In this document: one piece after another, positions 12,915 to 21,742 of the stretch
Numbering within the stretch: the first letter of the stretch is position 1
Layout of the letters: each line of letters opens with the position of its first letter
Translations under genes and position numbers: made by a program
Source: Symsagittifera roscoffensis
Taxonomy: Eukaryota; Xenacoelomorpha; Acoela; Convolutidae
Length of the DNA: 64,000 bases
Direction of reading: 5' to 3'
Assembly: GCF_963678635.1 (NCBI RefSeq)
Contig: NC_087070.1
Coordinates: 54,662,617-54,726,616 of the forward strand
The notes under the pieces: model-generated
What the model saw: the letters and a program-made list of their open reading frames with translations, nothing else
Told to the model about the DNA's origin: nothing
Database searches by the model: none

Positions 12915-15335
12915 TCACTCCATCATTTCTCCATCCTGATGTTCAGCGTCACTGTCTTCCAGAACTTCCTCTAACATGTCTAGAGAGTTGCGGGCCGTGC
13001 CCCAACCCTCCTGTTCCAGCAGCCTCGGTTTGCAACAAGGTAGCAAGTCCACATTCACCTTCTGCTCCCGGTTCCTGCAAAAGCTGTTGTGAAGACATAG
13101 GCTCACGTTTCGTTCTAGGTCAGCTCTTAAGACCTCTTTCTTCTCATCTTCAGTAACACAAGGCGCTCCAGCTACCCGCTTCACCGCTGTGGTGACCGCG
13201 TTTCTGTGCGTCAAGAATGCTCGTTTATAGGCTCCTGGTCCTATATCTAGCTGGAAAGATTGATAGGCTTCCGTGTTCCTTGACATGTGACGCTTCGCGC
13301 GTTCATACATCCAAGATTTCATCACTGCACGGAACCAAGGCATCAATCTTTGCCTTGACCAAATTCTTTCAATGGCTTTAGGTATCCTCAGAACCTTGCA
13401 GGTGGTTCTGAAAAGATCCAATTCACGACTCATTTTAACGTTGCTCAACTGTTCAGGAGTCGGCACGGCCGTCTCCTGCTCACTTGTGTCCGCGTTAGCC
13501 TCCAACCATCTCACTGGTAGCATGGCGCTAACCACCACGATTGACACTTGTTGATTCTGATCGGGCAACCCCGTGGAGTACAACTCCTCCACGTCCCATA
13601 CTAGGATCAGATTCCCGCGTTTGGGGTACCACAACGTCTGTGCCAAGCAGTGGCAAGGATACTCCCCATGGGTTCTCACTATGTTCCTTCGGGTCCGATA
13701 CCCTGAGGCTCCCAGCAACGGTTCCACTTCCATCAGAATTCTATGTAAATCGTCTTTCTCTTCTATGGTGGGGAATTCAGTAGGTAACGCTCCACTCGCT
13801 TTCTGCTTCTGGAACTCACTCACGTTGCCTTCGTTCAGTCTCATGAACTGTTCACCCACAACGTCTTGCAACTCGCCTTCGGATCTCTTCGGGACTGCCC
13901 GAAAGATCTTTGCCAACAAGTCATATGACCTCTCTGACATTCTGGCCAACCTCACGCACTTTGGCACAGAGAAAAGTTGGTCAACCAACACTTGTTGCGT
14001 CCTCGCATCCATCACTACCATGTGCGTTGGATACTTGATATTACAATATGGCGCGGAGCTTGAACCCACCATATATTTTGAACCAGTAGGTCTGTGATAG
14101 GCTTCACTGTCCTTCAGATTCATTTCATTTTCTAGAGCTTCTCGCCAGCCTCCAATCTTCTGCTCTGTCTGTAATGCTCCAGGGAATATTTCCACGCTGA
14201 GGGACGTCACTAGCTCATGGGCACGCTCGAAGCGCTCGAGCGATTCTATCGAACTCGTCATGCTATAAAATCCCAAGGCTGTGATCAGGTTTACGTCTGT
14301 CACCCCATGGCAGTCCGCGACCAACTCCATGGCACTCTTATCTGACATGCTCAATCTTCCATACAATCGTGCCAGTTGTCGATGCTGCTCGCTCAGCGTA
14401 ATCAGGCAGTGTCCCAGGTTACAAACATGTCCTTCCATCCCGCTGTGTTGAGCCAAGCATGTGCCTTGCTTCAACCAATTACTCGGTGTACCTTCCTCGG
14501 ACAGCTCCGTGGACGGGTTGCTCTTCCTCTTCGTCAATCTCATGGCCAGCAGGTGATGTATCATGGCCAGATCATGTAAACTCGCATCATCATCCCGTTC
14601 TAACATGACATCCGCGGTCATGTCCCAGATTAAGCCTGCGTTAGGATGGGGACACCAGGAAGGTTTCATGAGTTCCCACATCACTACTAGACTGGTTTTC
14701 AAGGGACCGTCCCAAGAACCACAATCAAAACTCACTTGCCCTTTGAGCTCGGGAATCGAGGGTTCGACTACTCGTTCTTCCAAAATAATTCCAAGCTTGG
14801 GTTGTTCCACCATCAACATTCCAATTTCCTTAATCCGTTCAACCCAGAAGTTGAGCACTGTGACTTGCTCATAGTCGAAGTATGCTTCCCTGGCTTCTTC
14901 GTTCACGAAGGGATTATACGCCATCACTGGTATGCCAGACACATATTGGAACGACTTCAGTTTCCCTAGTGTAGCAAACTCTTTTTGTCCTCTGACCGCT
15001 TCAATCAACTCTCGGCTCACTTTCAACTCTTTGTTGGAGTATCTTCTCACCTCTTTCAACTTGCGATAGCTTTCCATGTCATTCGACTCCTTGTTTGGTA
15101 CAGTCAACGGCATGTCCTGATATAGTTCTAGGAGTGCCCTAAGGAAGTTCCTTTCGCAATCAACTCCCTTTTGCCGAATGATCTTTATACATTCTCCCAA
15201 CACAGGAGTGGGGATACGATCCACCACGAACCTGACAAAGCAAAGGGCATCCTTTCGTTTAGCCCATGCTATCGCTGAATCGTCTTTTGAGATCAATGCT
15301 CGCAGAGCTTCCATCAATTCTAGCTCCTGTTCTCG
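12915..15335 (-). CDS. Element A ORF2, C-terminal part, unknown family
   Basis: About 800 residues, in the same frame as 15336-16934 and separated from it only by a TAA (15338-15336). Copy C has TTA at that site, so the stop is a mutation. I recognise no known domain. Seen: a C-x11-C-x4-C pattern (plus 14400-14465) shared by A, B and C; a conserved HGEYPCHCLAQTLWYP block (HGECPCHCLAQTVWYP in B); hydrophobic strands around LVWDVEELYSTGLPDQ; and a Cys-rich tail (LHNSFC, LLPCC) ending in an acidic stretch. Element B's homologue is clearly related but well diverged, so selection acted on the protein. No signal peptide or membrane anchor is evident. The function is unknown. Confidence 0.7.
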   Translation of the reverse strand, partial: REQELELMEALRALISKDDSAIAWAKRKDALCFVRFVVDRIPTPVLGECIKIIRQKGVDCERNFLRALLELYQDMPLTVPNKESNDMESYRKLKEVRRYSNKELKVSRELIEAVRGQKEFATLGKLKSFQYVSGIPVMAYNPFVNEEAREAYFDYEQVTVLNFWVERIKEIGMLMVEQPKLGIILEERVVEPSIPELKGQVSFDCGSWDGPLKTSLVVMWELMKPSWCPHPNAGLIWDMTADVMLERDDDASLHDLAMIHHLLAMRLTKRKSNPSTELSEEGTPSNWLKQGTCLAQHSGMEGHVCNLGHCLITLSEQHRQLARLYGRLSMSDKSAMELVADCHGVTDVNLITALGFYSMTSSIESLERFERAHELVTSLSVEIFPGALQTEQKIGGWREALENEMNLKDSEAYHRPTGSKYMVGSSSAPYCNIKYPTHMVVMDARTQQVLVDQLFSVPKCVRLARMSERSYDLLAKIFRAVPKRSEGELQDVVGEQFMRLNEGNVSEFQKQKASGALPTEFPTIEEKDDLHRILMEVEPLLGASGYRTRRNIVRTHGEYPCHCLAQTLWYPKRGNLILVWDVEELYSTGLPDQNQQVSIVVVSAMLPVRWLEANADTSEQETAVPTPEQLSNVKMSRELDLFRTTCKVLRIPKAIERIWSRQRLMPWFRAVMKSWMYERAKRHMSRNTEAYQSFQLDIGPGAYKRAFLTHRNAVTTAVKRVAGAPCVTEDEKKEVLRADLERNVSLCLHNSFCRNREQKVNVDLLPCCKPRLLEQEGWGTARNSLDMLEEVLEDSDAEHQDGEMME

Positions 15336-16934
15336 TTATCTCGAATCATTACTGGCTTCATACTCCGCCTTTTTGATGCCCATCAAGCACCAAGCCAACC
15401 GTACTTGCAGATCAGTTCTCACGCAAGGATGAGCCAGGTATGCTGCTACCGTCGCAGGTGCATTCATCGTCTCATCGAAGTATTTCTGGAGGGCCGCCCT
15501 CCAAGAAATCTCTAGCAGTTTTTCCAATCCAATTTCGTTCGCTTCTGATGACATTACTGTGCCATACTCTTTTCGATTGAAGTTAGAGTTCTCCGTAAGC
15601 CCTTTCAGATATTCTTGCATGGCCCGCTTTTCACTCCAAGCCATCAGGTGCCCTCTCGCGGAGTTCCTCGCTTTCAACATCTCCACATAACCCCCTGCCG
15701 GATCTCCCATGTGGACCGATTCCGGCACAGTTATTCGACTGTACTCGACCACGTCGAGTTGTCCTTCCAGTTTCAACTTGGCCATGTTGATTCGCGAGGG
15801 CCTATAATCTTCAAGTCCTCCAGATCCACATTGACTGATGATTTCCATTTCTAACTTAGTGTCTGCCAGGGTTCGCGCCGTCTTCTTCGATCTTGTGGCG
15901 GTTACGGTCAGACCTGCCAAGAGCATAGGGGGTATCAGATTCTCTTTTTCTCCACCTGTCAGCGTTGTACTATCTCCCTGCCCGCTCTCGCCTGAACGAC
16001 CTGCGCTCGTTAAAGAGGTCACCACTGCGCTGGCTCTTGACTTCACCACTCTCGGGTTCATGGCTCGACTTCCTGTTTTCCCTTTTAGTCGCTTCAGCCC
16101 TTTCCTGGCTCGTCTGACAGGTAATTTCTTTGCAACATGCTGATCATCGGCACTGTCTTCTGTTACTGACTCGGTCAGAACATCCGACTCCATGGAGCTC
16201 ACTATTTTTTCTAGGACCTCACGCATGATGGGTTGGTTCAATCCCACCTTCATTATGGACTGCGTCCCATATCGCCTTATCACGTCCCAAGATTTCTCCA
16301 TGAAGTTTACTCGGCTGCAGATTGCTCCTGTCTTGCCTTCCAACTCCATTTGATATCTTTCCCATTCTTCTTCTGGTAATGTGCTGAGGAACGATATCTT
16401 CATTGACTCTTCGATTTTCCTCCTCCTTGGTGATTCATAAAGCAGTTTCTGCGGATCCCTGCTTCGGCACTCTCTAGCCTGGCTTATTGGGTCTATCGGA
16501 GATAGATCGGCCGACGCCTCCTTTGTAGGAGACATGAAGGACGATGGTGCCATTAACAATAAACTCCCATCGACTTCCCCATCGTCATCTTCACTGAACC
16601 GGTACTCTAGCAAGTCCCTTTCCAACGCTCCTAGATCGGTCTCTCCCGGTTTCTCCGTCTTACTTCCGGTCCCATCATCGTTATCGTCCTGATCCATCAA
16701 TTCATCGTCGTCCGCATCAGGTTTCGGCCTAGGTCCCGAGGGTCCTTGTCGCGCGTCTGTGCCCGAATCCGGCCGAGCCGGTACGGCCATGTCTCTTGCA
16801 TGATAAAACAATTCATCATCGACCAGAAACTCTACCAACTCCTCGCCATGTGGGGCCAGGTCCTCTATCGTTATATATGAGCCTCCTCTGCTCTCCCTTG
16901 CCACCTCCAGCATCACCACTTTCGCTTCTCCTGA
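15336..16934 (-). CDS. Element A ORF2, acidic linker part, unknown family
   Basis: About 530 residues, in frame with the preceding piece (a TGA at 16937-16935 replaces TGG, which copy C retains) and with the following one. It has an N-terminal strand-rich segment, a strongly acidic low-complexity stretch (ELMDQDDNDD), a basic stretch rich in K and R (RRARKGLKRLKGK) that could bind nucleic acid or act as a nuclear signal, and a helical C-terminal part. Copy C keeps the same order. No known domain was recognised. Confidence 0.65.
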   Translation of the reverse strand, partial: SGEAKVVMLEVARESRGGSYITIEDLAPHGEELVEFLVDDELFYHARDMAVPARPDSGTDARQGPSGPRPKPDADDDELMDQDDNDDGTGSKTEKPGETDLGALERDLLEYRFSEDDDGEVDGSLLLMAPSSFMSPTKEASADLSPIDPISQARECRSRDPQKLLYESPRRRKIEESMKISFLSTLPEEEWERYQMELEGKTGAICSRVNFMEKSWDVIRRYGTQSIMKVGLNQPIMREVLEKIVSSMESDVLTESVTEDSADDQHVAKKLPVRRARKGLKRLKGKTGSRAMNPRVVKSRASAVVTSLTSAGRSGESGQGDSTTLTGGEKENLIPPMLLAGLTVTATRSKKTARTLADTKLEMEIISQCGSGGLEDYRPSRINMAKLKLEGQLDVVEYSRITVPESVHMGDPAGGYVEMLKARNSARGHLMAWSEKRAMQEYLKGLTENSNFNRKEYGTVMSSEANEIGLEKLLEISWRAALQKYFDETMNAPATVAAYLAHPCVRTDLQVRLAWCLMGIKKAEYEASNDSR

Positions 16935-19900
16935 TCACTTCAGTCTCGATAAGTCATCCGCGGGAGAATATACTTCGTTCCACGTTTCAGCCGAGACCTC
17001 TGGTCTCCTGGAGGGTAGTGCTTTGATCTTTTTCCTGCTCCAGGCATCGGGGAATGAGAAGTCGAACGTATGCGCGGCAGCAACGTTCCAGCTGATGAAG
17101 CGCGGCTCCATCCCTCCACTCCACTTCAGCATTCTCTTCTCTGCGTCACGAGCTGCTCCGATACGAGGGGCAGTGATGGGAGATGTGACTCCCAACAACA
17201 TCCTCCTTATCGGTGGATATCGATGGCATTGGTCCGGCAGCGGCCTGGACCCAGAAAGCCATGTTTGTTGATTCTCTTTCGCATGGGCATAGGCTCCCGG
17301 CAATTGAGGTACTCCCACAGCCTCTCCTGTATCTTTCACCACTGGTCTCAAATTCCAGAGTTTTGGGTTAAACTGGATGTGGGACAGATCCTCACGGCCC
17401 ATTCTGCATTTGAAGTGGTTGTTAAAGTCCATCAACACCCAGCCTGGCTCTGCTATTCTTCCGAACAGCCTATCGTCGCTAGCCAGCTTCCTCAGTTCAC
17501 TCTGTTCTACCCAATTCAGCACGGAACAATCCACTACTGAGACCAGGTTGACGTACAACACTGAATTCCTGTACGCTTTAACTTGCACATCCGGGAACGC
17601 AAAAGACATCACCGGTCCATACACCACTGTGACGAATTCCCTCAGTCCGTGGACCAGAGCCAACGGATCAATCCGCATCATGACAGCTAAGTCTGTTAGT
17701 AAGGGCATGCCACAATACTGCTTACATTCGCCTGCGTTCGTCGCCACCTTGTCCTCTCCTGTGACGCTTCTGTTCTGTTGCAAGAGGTATTGAAGCAGGA
17801 GAGTCCTCCAGTCTTTCATCTTCTTGAGCGAGGCGGTTTCCAACTGTGCATTGAACTCACGACTGGGTCCCTGTAGTTGTTCAGGGTAACGTAATAGCAC
17901 AAGCAAATCTCCCAGTCGACCATAGGTCATAGCAATCAGAGTCAGGAGTCCGTCCAATCTCAAATCTGCCAACGCTTGGGTAAAGAGGTTTGCCGGTCCT
18001 TTCACAAAGTTTTCATGACCAAATGTCACGTATAAGGCTAGCACCAGGCCAATCGACAACTTCCTGATGTCTTTGACGAAGCTCGCGATCAGGTTCCTAG
18101 ATGCCTTCGGATAGCAGGTCGATAGGAAAGATGGCGTCCATCCCACTCCCATTCCACCCAAGATAGCATCTGATCGTTCATACTGTGCCTTCGTGGCCAG
18201 CACGTCAGCTTGGAACTTGTCCAGCGACATCGTGTTTACGTCTTGCATCAGTTTCAACATCTTGCCTCCAGCCAACTCCCGGGCATTAAGTAGATTCTTC
18301 AGATACGCGTGTATCTCTTTAATTATTGCCGGCGCATGCTCAAACGCGTCCTCACCCAAGGTGCACAGCCTCGGTGACAGATACAACCATATGTTGTTGT
18401 GTGGCTTCGTACGCAAAGCCATTGCCATGAGGTCCTCCTCTGCTGACGTCATATTCTTTCTGATCATCCTTCCCTGCTCATTCTCTGCATGATCCATCTG
18501 TCTGAACCAGAGATCATCAGCCACCTGTTGTACCAACAGATGATCGTCACCTACCCCTGGTCTTAGCTTCAGTAATCTTGCGAAGTTGGACAGCTCCAAC
18601 CCCAGAACTTCATCTAGCACCAACCGAGTTGTGCTACAATCTCTGAGCCCCTGTATGGCATTCGAAATGTCAGCCCAAACGGCGGGAAGCTCAGATCGGG
18701 ACGGATAGTAATTGTCCGGGTCCACTACTCTGTTTGGGGCGGGAATTATCACGTTGAATATCCCCTCTGCTATCGTTGTGACCATTGTGTACACAAATTG
18801 AAGGGGTTCTGGCAACGCAGCGTAGCCTGGTGACAATACAAAGATCACCTTCACCACATTCATGGTGAAGCGTTGTCTTGCTGCTGCCTCTACCTCGGCC
18901 ATCGCCGAGAGCAGTGTCATTATCGCCTCCCCTATAACCTCGTTACTCGGGATCGATCCATCCGTCAAACGTGACAATAAGCCTCTGCTTTGTAGATGAT
19001 CATTTGAGCCTGCAACCACTATTACCTGCGGCTCCATGCTGACCACTCTCCGTACACTTATCATCATGCCTATCGCCTGCCCCCAGTCCAATTTAGGCGC
19101 CGTCAAGAAAATCACATCGGGCCAGAATAGAGAACGGGGCGTGTAGAGATAATCGGAGCCGGCCACAACCAGATACTTGGCAGCCTTCATGTCCAAGGGA
19201 TCATAAGCTGCAAAAAGGCCATCGCCTATCGGGGCCTTCAGGTTCCCGTATCTCTTATCGTCTCCAACCACTGTCGTCGTTCGGGGGTAGTCCCTCGAAT
19301 ACTCGCCAGGCGTCTGACCGGGTGGTTTAGCGAATTGTCTGTACATCTTGTGATGTTTGTTATTGGGCTTGTTCTCCGTCTGGAATTTGCCCTTGCGAGC
19401 AGGTGGTGTCCTTTCCCGGGTCCTATCTCGAACGTCGGTGAGCGAGCGGGTGTTTAGAGGTCCAAAGGTATTGTCATGAGGCAATCCATCCAGGTCTACA
19501 TGTCGGAGTGAGGTCGAGGAGCTGAATTTCTCCTGCTCTGCTAGCAGCCAATCCACGCCCGGTATCCGATAAAGTCGCGACACTGTGGGATTTTCTCCGC
19601 CAGTCATTCTCATTGCATCCTCCCGACACGTCAAGGTATTCATATTCAACTTCGCCGACATGTCCGTCTTATACTGACCCCAATGACTAGGATCTGATCT
19701 ATTCCAAAGCAGCCTGCTGCCTGATTCGATTCCCTCCGCTGGCACGGTACTTGTAGACGGTCCTGCTGTCGAAGCAGGATTTGTCGTGGCAGGCGAATCG
19801 TTCCTCCTAGACGCGGTCTGGGAGTTATTCCTGTTGTTCTGCTCCACCGATCTGCCGAGTCGGCTTCCAATCGATTGCGGCCTGGGAGGAGGAGCAGTCC

Positions 19901-20096
19901 CTAGCCTGTCTCTCACGTTTGAGCTCGGAGCAACGGTTACGGCTCCAACCGTCTCCGTTGCCAAGGGCCCTAGACGGTTGGCGAGGGATTCGGGCACGGT
20001 TGCCCTGATTCTACTCCCTCCGGTCAAATTGGTCCGAGCCAAAGAACCGGTCGCCCTCGACTCTTGCTCTACTTCCCTCAATTGCGTCTGAAACAC
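16935..20096 (-). CDS. Element A ORF2, middle part with degenerate SGNH-like region
   Basis: About 1,050 residues. The open frame extends upstream of 20096 and joins the SGNH esterase frame through one frameshift near 20120, so it is not a separate gene and needs no start codon. A low-complexity, basic N-terminal 300 residues is followed by a region with YLVVAGSDYL, then VIVVAGSNDHL, then PGYAALPEPLQFVY and APNRVVDP. These resemble SGNH-hydrolase blocks I and III, but the nucleophile order is GSD instead of GDS and no block V His is seen. The last 450 residues (GMPLLTDLAVMMRIDPLALV onward) are conserved in B and C without a recognised family. Confidence 0.7.
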   Translation of the reverse strand: MFQTQLREVEQESRATGSLARTNLTGGSRIRATVPESLANRLGPLATETVGAVTVAPSSNVRDRLGTAPPPRPQSIGSRLGRSVEQNNRNNSQTASRRNDSPATTNPASTAGPSTSTVPAEGIESGSRLLWNRSDPSHWGQYKTDMSAKLNMNTLTCREDAMRMTGGENPTVSRLYRIPGVDWLLAEQEKFSSSTSLRHVDLDGLPHDNTFGPLNTRSLTDVRDRTRERTPPARKGKFQTENKPNNKHHKMYRQFAKPPGQTPGEYSRDYPRTTTVVGDDKRYGNLKAPIGDGLFAAYDPLDMKAAKYLVVAGSDYLYTPRSLFWPDVIFLTAPKLDWGQAIGMMISVRRVVSMEPQVIVVAGSNDHLQSRGLLSRLTDGSIPSNEVIGEAIMTLLSAMAEVEAAARQRFTMNVVKVIFVLSPGYAALPEPLQFVYTMVTTIAEGIFNVIIPAPNRVVDPDNYYPSRSELPAVWADISNAIQGLRDCSTTRLVLDEVLGLELSNFARLLKLRPGVGDDHLLVQQVADDLWFRQMDHAENEQGRMIRKNMTSAEEDLMAMALRTKPHNNIWLYLSPRLCTLGEDAFEHAPAIIKEIHAYLKNLLNARELAGGKMLKLMQDVNTMSLDKFQADVLATKAQYERSDAILGGMGVGWTPSFLSTCYPKASRNLIASFVKDIRKLSIGLVLALYVTFGHENFVKGPANLFTQALADLRLDGLLTLIAMTYGRLGDLLVLLRYPEQLQGPSREFNAQLETASLKKMKDWRTLLLQYLLQQNRSVTGEDKVATNAGECKQYCGMPLLTDLAVMMRIDPLALVHGLREFVTVVYGPVMSFAFPDVQVKAYRNSVLYVNLVSVVDCSVLNWVEQSELRKLASDDRLFGRIAEPGWVLMDFNNHFKCRMGREDLSHIQFNPKLWNLRPVVKDTGEAVGVPQLPGAYAHAKENQQTWLSGSRPLPDQCHRYPPIRRMLLGVTSPITAPRIGAARDAEKRMLKWSGGMEPRFISWNVAAAHTFDFSFPDAWSRKKIKALPSRRPEVSAETWNEVYSPADDLSRLK

Positions 20097-21460
20097 ATCA
20101 TTAATCCAATGCCTCTCTCTTTGGGTATTTTGTGCACTCCATCTTTAGTGAGCACGGTGTGGTCAGTCATGCGCAGCATATTTTCGAGATCCAGGAGTCG
20201 CAACTCGCCAGGGTTGCTTCTCACCAGACTGCGGGTCATTTCATTCCACCGCGTCACGTTGCCATTCATGAAATCTGCAGCTATGGTGCCCACCAAAGGA
20301 TTTGGTGGTATCGTGCACAAGATCACGAGCTTGGGTCTGTACTTTTCTTTCAATTCGTTCAAGAGACACACCAATAGAGGTTCCCACTTGTTCTCCGGAG
20401 TCACGGGGGCTCTTGAGACGTCATTGGTCCCCAGCATTATTATTAATGTATCTAGATGATCCTCGCTCTGGAACTCCATCATTTTGATGACTTGAGCCAC
20501 TGAGGCTCCTCCAAAGGACAGAATGGTAGTCTGACCATAGACGAAGATCTCATTCAGATCTCTCACGAAACTGTCTCCAATGATCAAATGGCGACTCCCT
20601 GGGGGAATTACCTGGTCATTCGTGGCGGGGTTCCAGCTCATGTCATTCAGGCAGGCTCGAGGATGCTCGGCTGGCACTTGCGTGAACTGGTGACGTGCCA
20701 TCAGATTCTTCCTGATGTCTACCACGCGAGACTTCTCAAAGACTCCACCAGGCGCAGAACACGCTATCGTGCGGGTTGTTCGCTCCGAGCTATTTGATGA
20801 ATGATCACGACGTTGGGAAGGAACGATCCTAACCAGTGTCCGCTCAGTGCCTCTGTTGATCTCATCCATCGCGGCTCTGGCCACTTGGTTAAATGATTCC
20901 TGAAATTGAGGAGCTAGATAGGTGTCAGAAGGGTCTGGTATCGTGAACCTCTGACTCGAAGCAGACGGTCGTGTCTGCTGAGGAGCCTCGGGCCCCCTTG
21001 ATGCACGCAAATCCAGAACCTCAGGTCCTCTCGATGCGCATAGCTCCTGCGCTGTTGTCCTGGGGCGTGTGTCGTTGGATCCCTCCGAGGACCTCATGCT
21101 CGCCAGGATTTCCGGTGACACTTGGCTCACCTTCGCCATATACAGCTCCTTCAGGTGCTTTATCTCATCCTCCTTGTAGGCCACCTGCATATCTTCAAAT
21201 TTCTTTTTCCATTCGTCTCTCTCTCGAGCTATCGCCCTGTACTCCTGAAGTTTGGCACACAGCTCACTCTGATCTCTCTCCCTCTTCTCCAGTGTCTCAA
21301 TCGTCTCCGACGTCTGGATCTCTATCTCGCTCACTCTCACTCTCTTCAGGGGAGGAGCAGCTGTTGGAGAGTCGACAGAGTGTGACGGGCCTGGCCCATC
21401 ACGTTGTCTCTTCAGCCCTTTTTTGGATACAACATCAATCAATTCTTTAAAACTCTCCAT
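20078..21460 (-). CDS. Element A ORF2 N-terminus: coiled coil plus SGNH esterase
   Basis: 460 residues from ATG 21460-21458. Residues 1-45 hold basic clusters (KKGLKRQR, LKRVRV) like a bipartite nuclear signal. About 50-110 form a coiled coil, and about 110-285 are a low-complexity linker. From 290 on it is an SGNH/GDSL hydrolase: block I GDS (G at residue 295), block II SFGGAS, block III GTND (residue 344) and block V DGVH (residue 440). The Ser, Gly, Asn and Asp-His set is complete, so it may be an active esterase. It then runs out of frame after DGVHKIP; the other frame continues into the 20096-16935 ORF. The coiled coil plus esterase layout resembles ORF1 proteins of CR1/L2 LINEs. The ribosome probably reaches this ATG from a spliced or separate RNA. 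Confidence 0.8.
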   Translation of the reverse strand: MESFKELIDVVSKKGLKRQRDGPGPSHSVDSPTAAPPLKRVRVSEIEIQTSETIETLEKRERDQSELCAKLQEYRAIARERDEWKKKFEDMQVAYKEDEIKHLKELYMAKVSQVSPEILASMRSSEGSNDTRPRTTAQELCASRGPEVLDLRASRGPEAPQQTRPSASSQRFTIPDPSDTYLAPQFQESFNQVARAAMDEINRGTERTLVRIVPSQRRDHSSNSSERTTRTIACSAPGGVFEKSRVVDIRKNLMARHQFTQVPAEHPRACLNDMSWNPATNDQVIPPGSRHLIIGDSFVRDLNEIFVYGQTTILSFGGASVAQVIKMMEFQSEDHLDTLIIMLGTNDVSRAPVTPENKWEPLLVCLLNELKEKYRPKLVILCTIPPNPLVGTIAADFMNGNVTRWNEMTRSLVRSNPGELRLLDLENMLRMTDHTVLTKDGVHKIPKERGIGLMMCFRRN

Positions 21461-21742
21461 TGAAATTCTTTTCACAATTCTGATTTAAAATTTAGCACCA
21501 GGGTGGATCGTCCACCTTTGCCTTTGTCAAAGTAGCACGAATGTGCGCTGTCACCTTGATGACCTGGAGTGCCCCAGGTCTTTTATGACACAAACATAAA
21601 ACCTATCATAACAATAGCATAACATAGACACATAAACATCACACAACTATACTATCACATAAAAACATAATCCCTAATAAAAACTTAATCCTAATCTCTG
21701 TCAAGTAACTTAATAAAAACCACTTATCGCCGAGCGCAATTC
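21461..21742 (-). promoter_or_regulatory. ORF1-ORF2 intergenic with three hairpins (A)
   Basis: 282 bp. Short perfect inverted repeats lie close to ORF2: GGTGGA-TCG-TCCACC (21502-21516), CTTTG-T-CAAAG (21522-21532) and GACCTGG with CCAGGTC (21561-21580). The remainder is AT-rich. They could help ORF2 expression, but this is inference. Confidence 0.4.

Noticed and set aside
20078-20140. Programmed frameshift between the SGNH frame and the long ORF2 frame
   Set aside because: No canonical slippery heptamer at CCC AAA GAG, and B has its break elsewhere (43236), so an indel is more likely.
12842-21450. Many plus-strand frames of 60-290 residues across the elements
   Set aside because: They are antisense shadows of the gag-pol and ORF2 frames.
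12915-21460. ORF2 as a retroviral envelope
   Set aside because: No signal peptide, fusion peptide, furin site or membrane anchor seen; it starts with a coiled coil and an esterase.
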